Origin: Priapulus caudatus
Lineage: Eukaryota; Priapulida; Priapulimorpha; Priapulimorphida; Priapulidae
Direction: 5' to 3'
DNA: 20,075 nt
Assembly (NCBI RefSeq): GCF_000485595.1
Contig: NW_014577623.1
Coordinates: 152,670 to 172,744, forward strand
Shown here: piece by piece, positions 1 to 8,535 of the stretch
How positions within the stretch are numbered: position 1 is the stretch's first letter
Layout of the letters: every line of letters begins with the position of its first letter
Made by a program: the position numbers and the translations under genes
Notes under the pieces: model-generated
Told to the model about the DNA's origin: nothing
Database searches by the model: none
The model's input: the letters and a program-made list of their open reading frames with translations, nothing else

Positions 1-632
1 CGGCCGTTATCAGCAGGTACACGATCGCCATGCGTGCAGCTGCGTGCGTATGTACGTGCGGGAACTGCGTGCAGGCGGCGGATGCTACGTGCATCTGTGG
101 CGCTATGTACGTGCATGCATGGTATGTACGCTGATCTGCGTCAACGGCCGGTGGCGTATGTACGTGCCAATGCGCTGCAGGCGTGCGTATTACGTGTCTG
201 CGTGCGCGCGCTGGCGTATCGCAGCGTCTCTGCCTGCAGGGGTGCCGTATTGTACCGTGCATCGTGCAGGCGCTGCGTAGGTACGTGTTCCTGCGTGCAG
301 ATGCGTGCGGATGTACGTGCATGGAAGGCAAGGCGGTGCGCTCCATGTGACGTCGCAGGCTGTGCAGGCGTGCGCTATGTACGTGCCATGCGCTGAGGCG
401 TGCGTATGTCACGTGTCTGCCGTCGCAGGCAGCGCGATGACCGTATGTACGGACTGTGCGCTGCGTGCAGGCGTGCGTATGTACGTGTCTGCGTGCAGGC
501 GTGCGTATGTACGTGTCTGCGTGCAGGCGTGCGTATGTACGTGCATGCGTGCAGGTATGCGTATGTACGTACATGCCTGCGTGCAGGCGTGCGTATGTAC
601 GTACATGCCTGCACGCAGGCGTGTATGCCTGG
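1..632. repeat. Degenerate GTGC/GTATGTACGT minisatellite
   Basis: The stretch is built from variants of a unit containing GCGTGCAGGCGTGCGTATGT followed by ACGTGTCT or ACGTGCAT. Units are clearest from about 465 to 612, with 28-base spacing and one 32-base variant; towards position 1 they are more diverged. Both strands give long open frames here (Cys/Val/Arg/Met-rich on one, Thr/His/Arg-rich on the other), which is expected from a repeat of this composition and is not evidence of a gene. It probably lies in an intron of the CCDC66-like gene. Confidence 0.85.
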
Positions 633-708
633 CTTTGGTACGTATCGGTCTTCGCATCATGATCCGCTCCCGCGCATTTAAGTCCTTACTTGATGCTCGT
701 CGCAAATA

Positions 709-763
<55 letters not shown>
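709..763. repeat. (ATG)n microsatellite
   Basis: An uninterrupted trinucleotide run of about 18 ATG/GAT units decays into ATAATAGTATTATTAATAATAAGG. It gives poly-Asp and poly-Ile shadow frames with no coding support. From 764 to the splice acceptor at 935 I see nothing else except a short C-run near 850. Confidence 0.9.
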
Positions 764-764
<1 letters not shown>

Positions 765-935
765 AATAGTATTATTAATAATAAGGATGATAACGTTAAT
801 CATCGTGGAGTGAGCGCTAGCCGCCATCACTTCACGCGGCATCAGTGCTCCCCCCCCCGCTCGCATCAGTAGATCGGCCTAGGTTCTTGGCTTCGCGGAC
901 TCACGCTTCATGTATGCGCGTTTCCTCACCTCTAG

Positions 936-1077
936 GATCCGGGCAGAGGAAGACGTGTTGCAGCGGAGGCACAACAGCGACAGCAGCGTCAGCGGCTCCG
1001 AGCCCAGCATGCTGCCGGAGCGTTTACGGCGCAGCAACTCTTCCATCAGCATCTCGTCTGCGAAGGGCAGCCTCAAG
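936..1077 (+). CDS. CCDC66: CCDC66-like gene, exon A (Ser-rich)
   Basis: First exon visible of a gene that I read as CCDC66-like, a coiled-coil protein of microtubules, centriolar satellites and cilia. The acceptor TTTCCTCACCTCTAG precedes 936 and the donor CCTCAAG|GTGACT follows 1077. The exon starts with one base of a split codon and ends in phase 0, so it is internal and the true N-terminus lies upstream of the window. It encodes about 47 residues: an acidic start (AEEDVLQRR) and then serine-rich, basic segments (HNSDSSVSGSEPSML, RRSNSSISISSAKGS) that look disordered and phosphorylatable. Alone it has no family signature. It is assigned by strand, by phase (0 out, 0 into the next exon) and by the conserved exons downstream. 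Confidence 0.6.
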
Positions 1078-1345
1078 GTGACTGCGCGTCGCCGCGGCGA
1101 CCGGGTGACTCGCGAGCGCACTCGTCGATTGCGAACGTATCGAGCGGTTCGCTTAGGGAGACGGATTTTTGTCGGTAGCGCTTGTTTGCGGCTCGCGGTC
1201 GAGACGGATTGGTTGTATGATACTGTACTAATCGCCTGGTGTGGCTATAGACGTACAGGTCGTCATGCATCGCTTTGACGACCTAAATTTTCTTCACGTT
1301 TTCTCTACCGCCGTTAATTACGCTTCTGTTACCCTGTGCTTGCAG

Positions 1346-1542
1346 AACCCGCTGCTGCACCCGGAGCTGGTGCGCAGCCGGCCGACGGAGCGGCAGGGTC
1401 AGATCCTCGCGCAGCTCTCGCAGCTGCGCGAGGGTCTGCTCCTCAAGCAGCAGGAGTTCTCCCGCATGACCTCCGGCGACGTCCTCCTGCTGCAGCTCAG
1501 CGCCGGCGCCACGACGACGAAAGCAATATTACCTACAATCCT
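1346..1542 (+). CDS. CCDC66: CCDC66-like gene, exon B (RPTERQ / LSQLR helix)
   Basis: The acceptor CCCTGTGCTTGCAG ends at 1345, and the reading frame starts in phase 0, matching exon A. The translation opens NPLLHPELVRS, then RPTERQGQILAQLSQLR and EGLLLKQQEF, an amphipathic segment typical of centrosomal coiled-coil proteins. Conserved-looking sequence ends around LLLQLSAG (about 1507). The 3' edge is uncertain: the frame runs to a stop at 1601-1603 with no strong donor. The phase needed by exon C (two leftover bases) allows weak GT sites at 1543 and 1561; I give 1543. A good GTAAGT at 1638 lies after the stop and cannot be used in this frame. Confidence 0.6.
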
Positions 1543-2078
1543 GTGCCGTCGGCCATCTCGGTTCCAAAAAGTGCACAATCAACCGATTTTACATTGGCTA
1601 TAGTGTTATTATTGCAATGGGCCAATAGATATTAGCAGTAAGTGGATCCCGATTTTGCAGACATGTTTATCAGCTGGGGTTGTGTTACTGTTAGCTCCAA
1701 GAAACGGTATTGCTAGGGTTACAATACCGTTTCAAACCTTGGCTTCAGCTAAACACGTAGTTGCCTTATATTCCAAGTAATGAAGTATCGCCAAAGAACA
1801 CCACACATGTGATATACCAAATGAATCAGTAAACGTCCACCTTCTTGTAACCATCAGTGCGCTACGATGCGCTGGGTACTTACGGGGTTACAGCGACTTT
1901 TTGAGACGAATGCAACAGAATTTATGAATTCGCCGCCATGTTTTATCATTCCGACCATGTTCTGACTGTGACTAAAACCCGCAATCGCCCAATCGACCGT
2001 ACAAGGGAATTAAACAAGAGGTATGTGTAACTTTTTTTTTTTTTTTTTTTAAACTGTAACTACTTGTAGTACTACTAG

Positions 2079-2292
2079 CAGTGGCGTAGCTAGGATTTTT
2101 TCAGCGGGGGGGGGCACTGGGGGGCCTTAAATTTTCGTCGGGGGCACAATATATAACTTTTCTTTGTATTATACTGTTCTAACGACATTGTTTTTAATTC
2201 AATTTTTTTTATCAAGCATGAATTTTTAGTGGGGGGTGCACCTGGGGGGGCACAGAAAATTTGTCCCAGGCCCCCCCGTAGCTACGCCCCTG
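2079..2292. mobile_element. hAT-type MITE with 8-bp target duplication
   Basis: A 214-bp non-coding element has terminal inverted repeats CAGTGGCGTAGCTA on the left and TAGCTACGCCCCTG on the right (one mismatch). It is flanked on both sides by the perfect 8-bp direct repeat ACTACTAG (2071-2078 and 2293-2300). CAG...CTG ends and an 8-bp target duplication are the hallmarks of hAT transposons. The interior is AT-rich with G-runs next to both ends and no ORF, so it is a non-autonomous copy. It lies in the intron between exons B and C, in the GTAGTACTACTAG / TAGTAGTAATAAT context that supplied the target. Confidence 0.85.
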
Positions 2293-2300
2293 ACTACTAG

Positions 2301-2653
2301 TAGTAGTAATAATAATAATAATAATAACGATGATAATAATATTAATGCTATGCACATTGCTAACATTTCTTTGTGTAATACGAGCTTATAAGTTATATCA
2401 TAGCTTATATTATATCATGAAATACATGTTGCTGGTGGCAATGTGCTGGTTCGTGTGAGCGAGCTAGAGATGATGCGTGCGTGATGTGATATGGGTAAAA
2501 CATTATTTATATTTGCCATGGGTCACAATTGAGGTTGCTCGTGTCCCTATACACTCTATCCTTTTTAGGTAATATGCTGACAGCATGAATGGAAGGTTTA
2601 ACGTTGCTAATACATAGCATACCGGTACATATTGTGTTTGTTGTTCATACCTG
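2301..2653. other. Intronic sequence, no gene seen
   Basis: The stretch begins with a short (AAT)n run (about 2303-2330) and continues as AT-rich, unremarkable intron. I see no exon with paired splice sites and no repeat boundary until the 98-bp duplicate starting at 2654. The segment 1604-2070 before the MITE is likewise plain intron with a T-run at 2032-2050. Confidence 0.6.
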
Positions 2654-2751
2654 TTTTTTCTCATTACCGTGCACTGTTAAGAATAGGTCCATTCACTGTG
2701 AATTTACACGGATAGTGCATGAGGGAAAATATTGAGATAGAGATCGAGAGG
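2654..2751 (+). repeat. 98-bp dispersed repeat, copy 1
   Basis: By eye this is identical, base for base, to 12220-12317 in the same orientation. It starts at a T6 run before CTCATTACCGTGCACTG and ends at GATAGAGATCGAGAGG. After the shared part the copies diverge: this one continues GTGGTTTTTTT, the other becomes purine-rich. It is non-coding, with no terminal inverted repeats, and may be one end of a larger retroelement or a microsatellite-associated repeat. Confidence 0.9.
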
Positions 2752-2864
2752 GTGGTTTTTTTGGTTTTGTGAATAAATGAACTGCGAATGGAAATGGTGC
2801 ATCTGTAACGTAATACGCATGCATTGCCGAACCTGTCACTTGCTCGGCGGTGCATTCATTGCAG

Positions 2865-2952
2865 GTCCCACCACAGAGGGCAGCACCAGTTCTACGACAT
2901 TGACACACGAGAACAAATGGATGCAAAGAAGCGCAAGCAGATGGAGCTGCAG
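2865..2952 (+). CDS. CCDC66: CCDC66-like gene, exon C (start of conserved coiled coil)
   Basis: The acceptor GCATTCATTGCAG ends at 2864 and the donor CTGCAG|GTAGGC starts at 2953. The exon is 88 bases: one base completing a codon and then 29 codons, ending in phase 0. The translation includes GQHQFYDIDTREQMDAKKRK and ends KQMELQ, which runs directly into exon D as MELQ|AAIAQQVDENKRK. The pattern (acidic-aromatic lead, EQMDxKxRKQxELQ, then AIAQQVEEKxRK) is what I associate with the conserved CCDC66 domain. An alternative acceptor at 2876 (CCACAG) keeps the same phase and would remove four residues. Confidence 0.72.
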
Positions 2953-3197
2953 GTAGGCTGGCGTTGCCACGGCAACAGCGCACGTTGTCACTAGGGCAGG
3001 TGCAGAGGCTTTGCTAGCGTGGTTGTAATGTGTGTGACTACCTCTCTTGCTGACTCTTGATGTGTCTATTTGGGGGACTCTTGAACTTACTGACATTTGA
3101 CCGACAATTGTTCATGCAGTACATAACATTGTAGTCGTGATTTCATCGTGGTCACACATTTTCGCGTAATCCATAAGCTCGTCTTGTGCACCGCGAG

Positions 3198-3289
3198 CCA
3201 CTTGTTTTGTCCGCGACTAGCCGCTTGTTTTGTTCACGACTAGCCGCTTGTTTTGTCTGCAGCTAGCCACTTGTTCCGTGCACGGCTGG
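3198..3289. repeat. Four-copy 23-bp tandem repeat
   Basis: Four head-to-tail units begin CCACTTGTTTTGT or CCGCTTGTTTTGT and end CGACTAG or a variant, at 3198-3220, 3221-3243, 3244-3266 and 3267-3289. The fourth is most diverged (CCACTTGTTCCGTG...). It lies in the 399-bp intron between exons C and D. Confidence 0.8.
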
Positions 3290-3351
3290 ATGCTCGTTTT
3301 ATCCGCGCCATCCGCCAGTGCAATAGCTGACGTGCATGTGTTTGTTTGTAG

Positions 3352-3513
3352 GCGGCGATCGCCCAGCAGGTGGATGAGAATAAGAGAAAGCGGCAGGAGG
3401 AGAAGAAGGCTGCACAGCAGGAGGACCTGCGGCTGGAGAGGGAGTGCGAGCGCCTGGCCCTCCTCGCCCAGCAGGAGCAGCAGGCTGAGCAGGAGAAGCA
3501 GCGCAAGGCACAG
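3352..3513 (+). CDS. CCDC66: CCDC66-like gene, exon D (charged coiled coil)
   Basis: This is a symmetric phase 0-0 exon of 162 bases (54 codons) between the acceptor TGTTTGTTTGTAG and the donor GCACAG|GTGAGC. It encodes an uninterrupted, highly charged helix: AAIAQQVDENKRKRQEEKK, then EDLRLERECERLALLAQQ and EQQAEQEKQRKAQ, with no prolines or glycines. With exon C it forms about 80 residues of predicted coiled coil matching the central CCDC66 region in order and character. The C-rich shadow frames on the other strand come from CTC/CTG complement composition and are not genes. The family call is from memory of its motifs; a general coiled-coil protein such as a CSPP1 relative is the main alternative. 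Confidence 0.75.
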
Positions 3514-3540
3514 GTGAGCCAACACTCCTGCTCCTCCTAG

Positions 3541-3745
3541 CTCCGTTGCTAAATACCTACCTATTAATTATATAGCTACATATTTACCTACCAAGCTCTA
3601 GCTTCGTACCGAGTTACCAAGCTACCCCCAGCTACCTACCTTCATACCTAAATACCTAGCTACCTATATAGTTACCTACCTAACTACTAAACTACCTAGC
3701 TCCCTACCTACCTACCTACCTACCTACCTACCTACATGCCTACCT
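3541..3745. repeat. CTAC-rich degenerate tetranucleotide tract
   Basis: The region is composed of CTAC/CTAG/CTAA variants and becomes a regular (CTAC)n at about 3702-3735. It lies in the intron between exons D and E. Confidence 0.85.
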
Positions 3746-3823
3746 GCCTAGTTACTGAGCCTGAATGCTGCCGATTAGTGTGGAAAGATAAACCACAGTG
3801 CCACAAAATGTCGTGTATTGCAG

Positions 3824-4199
3824 ATGGAACAGAGACGGAAATTCGAGGATCCCATGCCACCTGATTCTCGCAGACCCCCGCCAGCCTCTCCTGAACCCCA
3901 CTGCCCGCAGCCCCCTGCCGCCGCTGCGCCCGACTCCCACCGGCCTCCGCCGGCTTCCCCATTGCCCAAAGCGCACCGTCCGCCTCCCACTGTCGCACCG
4001 GATTTCCACCTTCCCCCGCCGGCCCCACCGCCGCCAAACGCCCGTCGGCCCCCGCCGGGCTCCCCGGCACCCTCGCGACTGGAGAGCAGCTGCTACTCGG
4101 CCGACATGGAGCAGGAGAGTGGCTCGTGTCACCAGGAGACGGATGACAGCTCGGTGCTCTTCAACCACCACCGCAAGAAGGACTGCGCTGTACAAACAG
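3824..4199 (+). CDS. CCDC66: CCDC66-like gene, exon E (Pro-rich linker)
   Basis: The acceptor CGTGTATTGCAG ends at 3823 and the donor ACAAACAG|GTGCGC follows 4199. The exon has 125 codons plus one base, so it enters in phase 0 (matching exon D) and leaves in phase 1 (matching exon F). The first residues MEQRRKFEDP finish the coiled coil; the methionine is internal, not a start. About 65 residues of proline-rich low complexity follow, with a loosely repeated H/R-RPPPA-S/P motif, then an acidic, serine-rich part (YSADMEQESGSCHQETDDSS) and a basic end (HHRKKDCAVQT). A disordered linker between the coiled coil and the C-terminal segment is expected. Overlapping frames on both strands are shadows of the CCC/GGG-rich composition. 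Confidence 0.68.
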
Positions 4200-6145
4200 G
4201 TGCGCCCCCTCAGCCTTCCTGCCCCCGCGCAGCCGCGGGCGTTTGTTCGCGCGTCCGCACCGTCGATGCGCCGACAGGACGCCGCGGCCGATCCCCAAAT
4301 TTCTAAATTATGCTTACTGAACGTTTGACGAAAAATCGATTGTCGATTGTCGTAAATTCTATCAAATATGTCGAATTGTAATCGACGATGGGTAATCGTC
4401 GTCAGCGACTGGTCAACGAGTCGATCACGTTAACGAGCGATTGATCACCGGAATGCAAGCAACTCCTCGTGTGGTCGCGAAAAACTAACAGTCGTAAACA
4501 GGTAAAAAAAACACGTAATTGATTGCCGAAAAGAGAAATTCGGCGGAATAAATTCCGTGATTTCCGCTCACAGTCGTTAAGCGTCGCGTGACGAGCCATT
4601 TAATTAACATGTGAAGGCCAGATGTCTCGCGAGAGACGATAAAGAATCGGAGGCATACGCACTAATGCGAGGCGAAGCGAAATGAAACGACATCTAGTAT
4701 GTGTGTGTGTATGCCGTATCAAGTGTGTTGCCGTAGTTGTCTGTGTAAAAGACTAGCTGTCGTTGCCTAGCGTCTAGCAGGCGCAGTCTTATTAACCGAT
4801 TATAATATTAACCGATTATAATATTAACCGAAATTTTCAGCCTGATTGCTATCGTTAGTCGCCACGTCGTTAGGCTCGTCACGTGCATGTCGCAGGTGTG
4901 CGTCGGGTGTGATACATGGTTGGGTGGCAGGTATATGCTCCGTCGCTCGTTAGCGATGCGTGTATGTGACGCGGTCACGGCACCGATGCTGAGGCAGGTA
5001 GGCAACACGTAGGTTTGCGATCCGTTATTCGAGTCGAAACAGTCGACGTGTCTTTCAAGCAGTGTGTACGTATGCTTAAAACGGATAGACCTTGCAACAA
5101 AAGGCCTATATAGACCAGATTAGACCTACTGTGAGCATACTTGCAGTATGCAAACATCACGAAATGTTCTCATTGAGCCAGAAATGTGCTCCGAAGTTGG
5201 CTATTTTGAAAACTTGCGTGTACGCAAGTTATTTCACGAAGTACCAGATAATGCAAAATAGTATCCACACACCATATATATAGCAATAGTTCCTGGAATG
5301 AAAACACTATATTTTTTTCCTGGTTGCATAAGTAATACAGATAACTATATATGATTTAAACAAATTTCACAATTTTGTACTGAATAAACATCGAATAATG
5401 AATTATGACTTGTTTTATCATAAAAAGGAACTGTTACTGAATCAAGTCGATCGTTCCGGTGTGTCCCTGATGTGTAAACATCACTGTGGTGCTACGTTCG
5501 TAAGAGAAGTAATTTCGTTTAGAGTTTGAGAAGAATGTTATGAAAGTAGCAACACAAATTAGTTGTAATGAATTTTTGCAACATATGCAAGCGCACAGTA
5601 GGTATATATAATATGCATTTAGCTGCGAGGTTGATCACCTTTAAACAGTGTGTCCGTGAGTAACTTTGAGTAACCGATAAACCTGCGTAATCATTAGTTA
5701 TTATTAGCTCAGCTGACGAAGCACCCACCACCACCACTACGCTCGCGCTCGACGCATATCCATGATAACATGTTAATATAGCGAAGTCATTAAAGTTACA
5801 CAGCTGTATCTTTATTACTGTACTACCAGTATGTATAGCAAAGCCTATCATAGATTTTTGATCTGTATTAGTAGTATCCTAGATATATGCTCTGAGCGCG
5901 AACGCGGTGGCAGGAGGGCGCACTTGATTCGGTTGCCAGTGAGTTTATCAGAAGAATACCTGGCTACAGTACACGTCAGTTGAGCGCTGTCGCTCTGCGG
6001 CACTTGTTAATACTAACTGCATGCGTATTGTTTTGTTGATACACTCAGGATAATTAGGGTGGTCGGTGGCTCGGGCTTTCATGCCACTTGGATTCGCCCG
6101 ACCCCATAGCGACCCATCTGACCTATGACCTCTGTGACCTTTCAG
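4200..6145. other. 1.9-kb intron E-F, no exon seen
   Basis: This is the longest supported intron of the CCDC66-like gene, joining donor CAG|GTGCGC to acceptor TCTGTGACCTTTCAG with compatible phases (1 and 2). I found no convincing internal exon on either strand; ORFs here are short and lack codon structure. The visible content is a 16-bp tandem repeat at 4791-4829, the 10-bp palindrome TCTCGCGAGA near 4627 and otherwise AT-rich sequence. Confidence 0.6.
4791..4829. repeat. 16-bp tandem repeat, about 2.4 copies
   Basis: The unit ATTAACCGATTATAAT is repeated perfectly twice and followed by a partial ATTAACCG, in the long intron between exons E and F. Confidence 0.85.
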
Positions 6146-7001
6146 ACGAGCTCGCCGACGACCTGACCCGGCGCTCGAGAACGGCGAAGCGGGCCGCACG
6201 CGATGCTGCCATTGCCGCCCGGCCCGAGTGGGGGAGCAACCAGGCGGACACGGACAGCGGTGGCCGCAAGCGCATTCCGAATTCGCAGCGCGACCCGCGC
6301 TACGAGCAGCAGCGCGTGACGCGGGAGGCGCGCATCGCCCGCCGGCGCGACGAGCTGCAGCAGCTCGCGCAGGCGCCCAAGCTGCACACGGCGATGCGCG
6401 GCCGCCAGGGCGCGCCGCTGCCGCGCTACCATCTGCACGAGGACTGGTGCAGCGACAGCGAGGCGGCGTCGTCGATAAGCGGGCGTCCGAACGCGGTGCG
6501 GCGCGTCCGCTCGGGCTCGCCGCGACGCCGCCAGAGGGCACCCTCGTCGCCGCCGATCCCGGCCGTGCAGCGACGTCAGCAGCAGCAGCGGCACTCGCCG
6601 CTGCCATCGCTGCGGCTCACGAGCAATCGCGGCCTCGTGTCGGGAGGCAGCGATCTCCTCAACCCTCCGTCGCCGTCGTCGCCGCGACGCCGGCTGGACG
6701 TCGACGCAAAGCTGGAGCGAGCGAAGACGTGGGACAGCGGTTACGCGGCGAGCGTGAACGGCGAAGCGGCAACGCTGTCGTCGCCGACGATACATCGACG
6801 CGCAGCGCACGCGCAGGCCGGGAGGAAGAAGGTGGAGGAGGAGAAGGAGGAGGAGGAGGAGGAGGAGGAGGAAGAGGAGGAGGAGGAGAAGGAGGAGGAG
6901 GACAGGGATAGGGACGAGGACGGGGAGGTGGAGTCGTCGGCGTATGGGAGCGCGGCTTCCATTATGCCGCGGTCGCCGCCAGTGCCGGCCGTATATCACA
7001 G
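6146..7001 (+). CDS. CCDC66: CCDC66-like gene, exon F (large C-terminal disordered exon)
   Basis: The acceptor TCTGTGACCTTTCAG ends at 6145. The two leading bases AC join the last G of exon E to form GAC (Asp), so the frame is confirmed across a 1.9-kb intron. The exon encodes about 285 residues: a basic-acidic lead (ELADDLTRRSRTAKRAARDA), a conserved-looking block RPEWGSNQ...KRIPNSQ followed by DPRYEQQRVTREARIARR, then LHEDWCSDSEAASS. Next come Ser/Pro/Arg-rich parts with two SPP[IV]PAV motifs (near 6555 and 6975), KLERAKTWDSGYAAS, and an in-frame poly-Glu run (about 6830-6900). The donor ATCACAG|GTACAA follows 7001 (phase 2). Without splicing the frame stops at 7108-7110. The opposite-strand and shifted frames are composition shadows. 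Confidence 0.7.
6830..6905 (+). repeat. In-frame (GAG/GGA)n encoding poly-Glu
   Basis: A purine triplet repeat inside exon F is read as GAG/GAA with rare AAG, giving a run of about 25 mostly Glu residues and then DRDRDEDGEVE. Because the unit is a triplet, length changes would keep frame. Confidence 0.85.
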
Positions 7002-7046
7002 GTACAAATGTTGTACGATTGTACGTGATCGTAGAGATTGTCTTAC

Positions 7047-7121
7047 CCTTCTCGGTGTGCTGTCGATAACGTCTCGCTCTCGTGTCGTTGGCGATGTGTT
7101 ACGAGGTTGATTTCTGTTGGA
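7047..7121 (-). CDS. Exon cassette, diverged member (25 codons)
   Basis: Read on the - strand, the acceptor TTCTATTAACAG precedes 7121 and a strong donor AGAAGG|GTAAGA follows 7047. The 75 bases are open and symmetric (phase 0-0): SNRNQPRNTSPTTRERDVI then DSTPRR. The core PRNxxPTTRERxxID matches the tandem cassettes at 10.5-12.2 kb, although the nucleotide sequence is well diverged. It lies only 45 bases downstream of the + strand exon F donor and antisense to any read-through 3' end of that gene. The host transcript is unknown. Confidence 0.5.
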
Positions 7122-7297
7122 CTGTTAATAGAAATACGGAAAGAAAATATTCTGAATAGATGACAGGGATTGTGATTGTTGTCATATAATAAATCATTAG
7201 TCTGGGTTCTTAGCCAGAAAAGCTTCAAAAGTTGTACAAATAACGTATTGGCATATCGTGTAAATAGAGGTGTAGTATATATCTAAACTTTACCAAC

Positions 7298-7351
7298 CTG
7301 TAGTTGGTCATCAACTCCCGTCAATGTAGGATTTGGGAGTCTAAAATCGAA
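7298..7351 (-). CDS. Exon cassette, short diverged member (18 codons)
   Basis: On the - strand the acceptor TTTTTGTCTTGCAG precedes 7351 and the donor CTACAG|GTTGGT follows 7298. The 54-base exon is symmetric (phase 0-0) and reads FDFRLPNPTLTGVDDQLQ. The opening FDFR and following PN fit the cassette family, but the PTTRER core is missing. It may be a divergent end member of the same gene or a decayed copy. Confidence 0.35.
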
Positions 7352-7620
7352 CTGCAAGACAAAAACGAACAACAGCAAATAAAAGCATTCAGCATTTAGC
7401 CAAAGAAGAGTTATGAGAAAGCCATTCATAAGTTTATGATTAATGCGTGCCTTCATGTATGGTCGAATAGCTATTATACCTCAAATGATCATATCCGAGA
7501 AATCCAAGGCTATCAGAGAAAAAAACGTGAGAAGAGTTGGTGATAATTATGCCGCCATCCTTTAGTGAATAGTTTATTGGCCGTCAGGGTCACCATAATC
7601 GTGTATATTGCTTTCCTTAC

Positions 7621-7695
7621 CCTTCTTGGAGTGGTTTCTCCTAGCTCCCCAATTCGTCGTGTTGACAGTGGAACGTTCCGAGCTCGGAAATCAAA
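7621..7695 (-). CDS. Exon cassette, diverged member (25 codons)
   Basis: On the - strand the acceptor GGAATTTACACAG precedes 7695 and the consensus-like donor AGAAGG|GTAAGG follows 7621. The 75 bases read FDFRARNVPLSTRRIGELGE and then TTPRR, in phase 0-0. It shares FDFR..RN..P.[ST]TR with the family and TPRR with the member at 7047-7121, so these two form a subgroup with a GTAAGR donor instead of GTGCGG. Confidence 0.5.
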
Positions 7696-7699
7696 CTGT

Positions 7700-8229
7700 G
7701 TAAATTCCAATAGAACATCGCAATAATATTCGACAATGCTTTCACACATTTCGTCACATTTTTACCTGTAAATTGCTCGATTTTTGATCTCACGGTCCTG
7801 ACCATAATTTAAACTAGAAACTTTCCCCTTGTGGAAACTTTAACTAGAACCCCCCTGTAAATTCTATTCATTAGGAAATCAATTAGTATGCCATTAAAAT
7901 ATCGATCCTGTATTATCAATAAACCCACAATGTTTTAATTCAGGTTATCAATGTTAAAAGCAAATGTCAAAAGGTGGCGCAGCGTATGGAATAAACCCGG
8001 CGTACATTTTCCGGCACTGTGTTTTCCCTAGAGGGAGTCTCCCGGTGCCGGCCTCCTATAGGTGGCGCTGTTTCCGAACCTGTGTTGCGCGTACGTGTTA
8101 CGGATTGGCGGAAGGCTGGTACGTAGCCGGATGTCAGATCGGTGCCAAGGTCCTGAAGGCGTAATGCAGCATTGATTATACTTGGCGATAGAATTCGAGA
8201 GAATGGGACATAGAAGGGGGTCAGCATAC
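7700..8229. other. No gene seen
   Basis: AT-rich sequence without paired splice sites around a coding-like frame. The open frame on the + strand near 7964-8164 and the one opposite it have no recognisable family or composition support. Confidence 0.5.
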
Positions 8230-8439
8230 AAACGTGGGAGGGAGAGAGAGAGCGGGAGAGAGGGGGATCACCCCTGAAAGATAGTGAATGAGCGAGAAAC
8301 AGTGTATGTGTGTGATTGAGAAAGCGAGAGAGAGAGAGAGAGAGAGAAATGCAGAGAGCAAAAGCGAGAGTGGGAGACTGAGTGAAAATGAGAGAGGGAG
8401 AGAGAGAGACAGTGAGGCAATGAGTGAAAGAGGGATGAG

Positions 8440-8498
<59 letters not shown>

Positions 8499-8535
8499 CG
8501 AGAGAGAGAGAGCGCGCGAGAGGGAGAGAGACAGA
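8230..8535. repeat. (GA)n-rich microsatellite region
   Basis: The region contains several GA runs, the longest at about 8439-8495, interrupted by unique purine-rich sequence. Glu/Arg repeat frames on + and Leu/Ser frames on - follow from the repeat and are not called as genes. Confidence 0.9.

Noticed and set aside
34-709. Overlapping long open frames on both strands in the first 700 bases
   Set aside because: They follow from the GTGC/GTAC minisatellite, are open on both strands and show only repeat-derived composition.
2865-3513. CSPP1-like assignment for the coiled-coil exons
   Set aside because: General charge pattern is similar, but the EQMDxKxRKQxELQ-AIAQQV order fits CCDC66 better from memory; a profile search would decide.
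6142-6999. 285-codon open frame antisense to exon F, and a 227-codon frame in a second + strand phase
   Set aside because: Shadows of a GC-rich exon; the + frame used has phase-matched splice sites and family-like motifs, whereas these are Arg/Leu- or Ala/Gly-rich.
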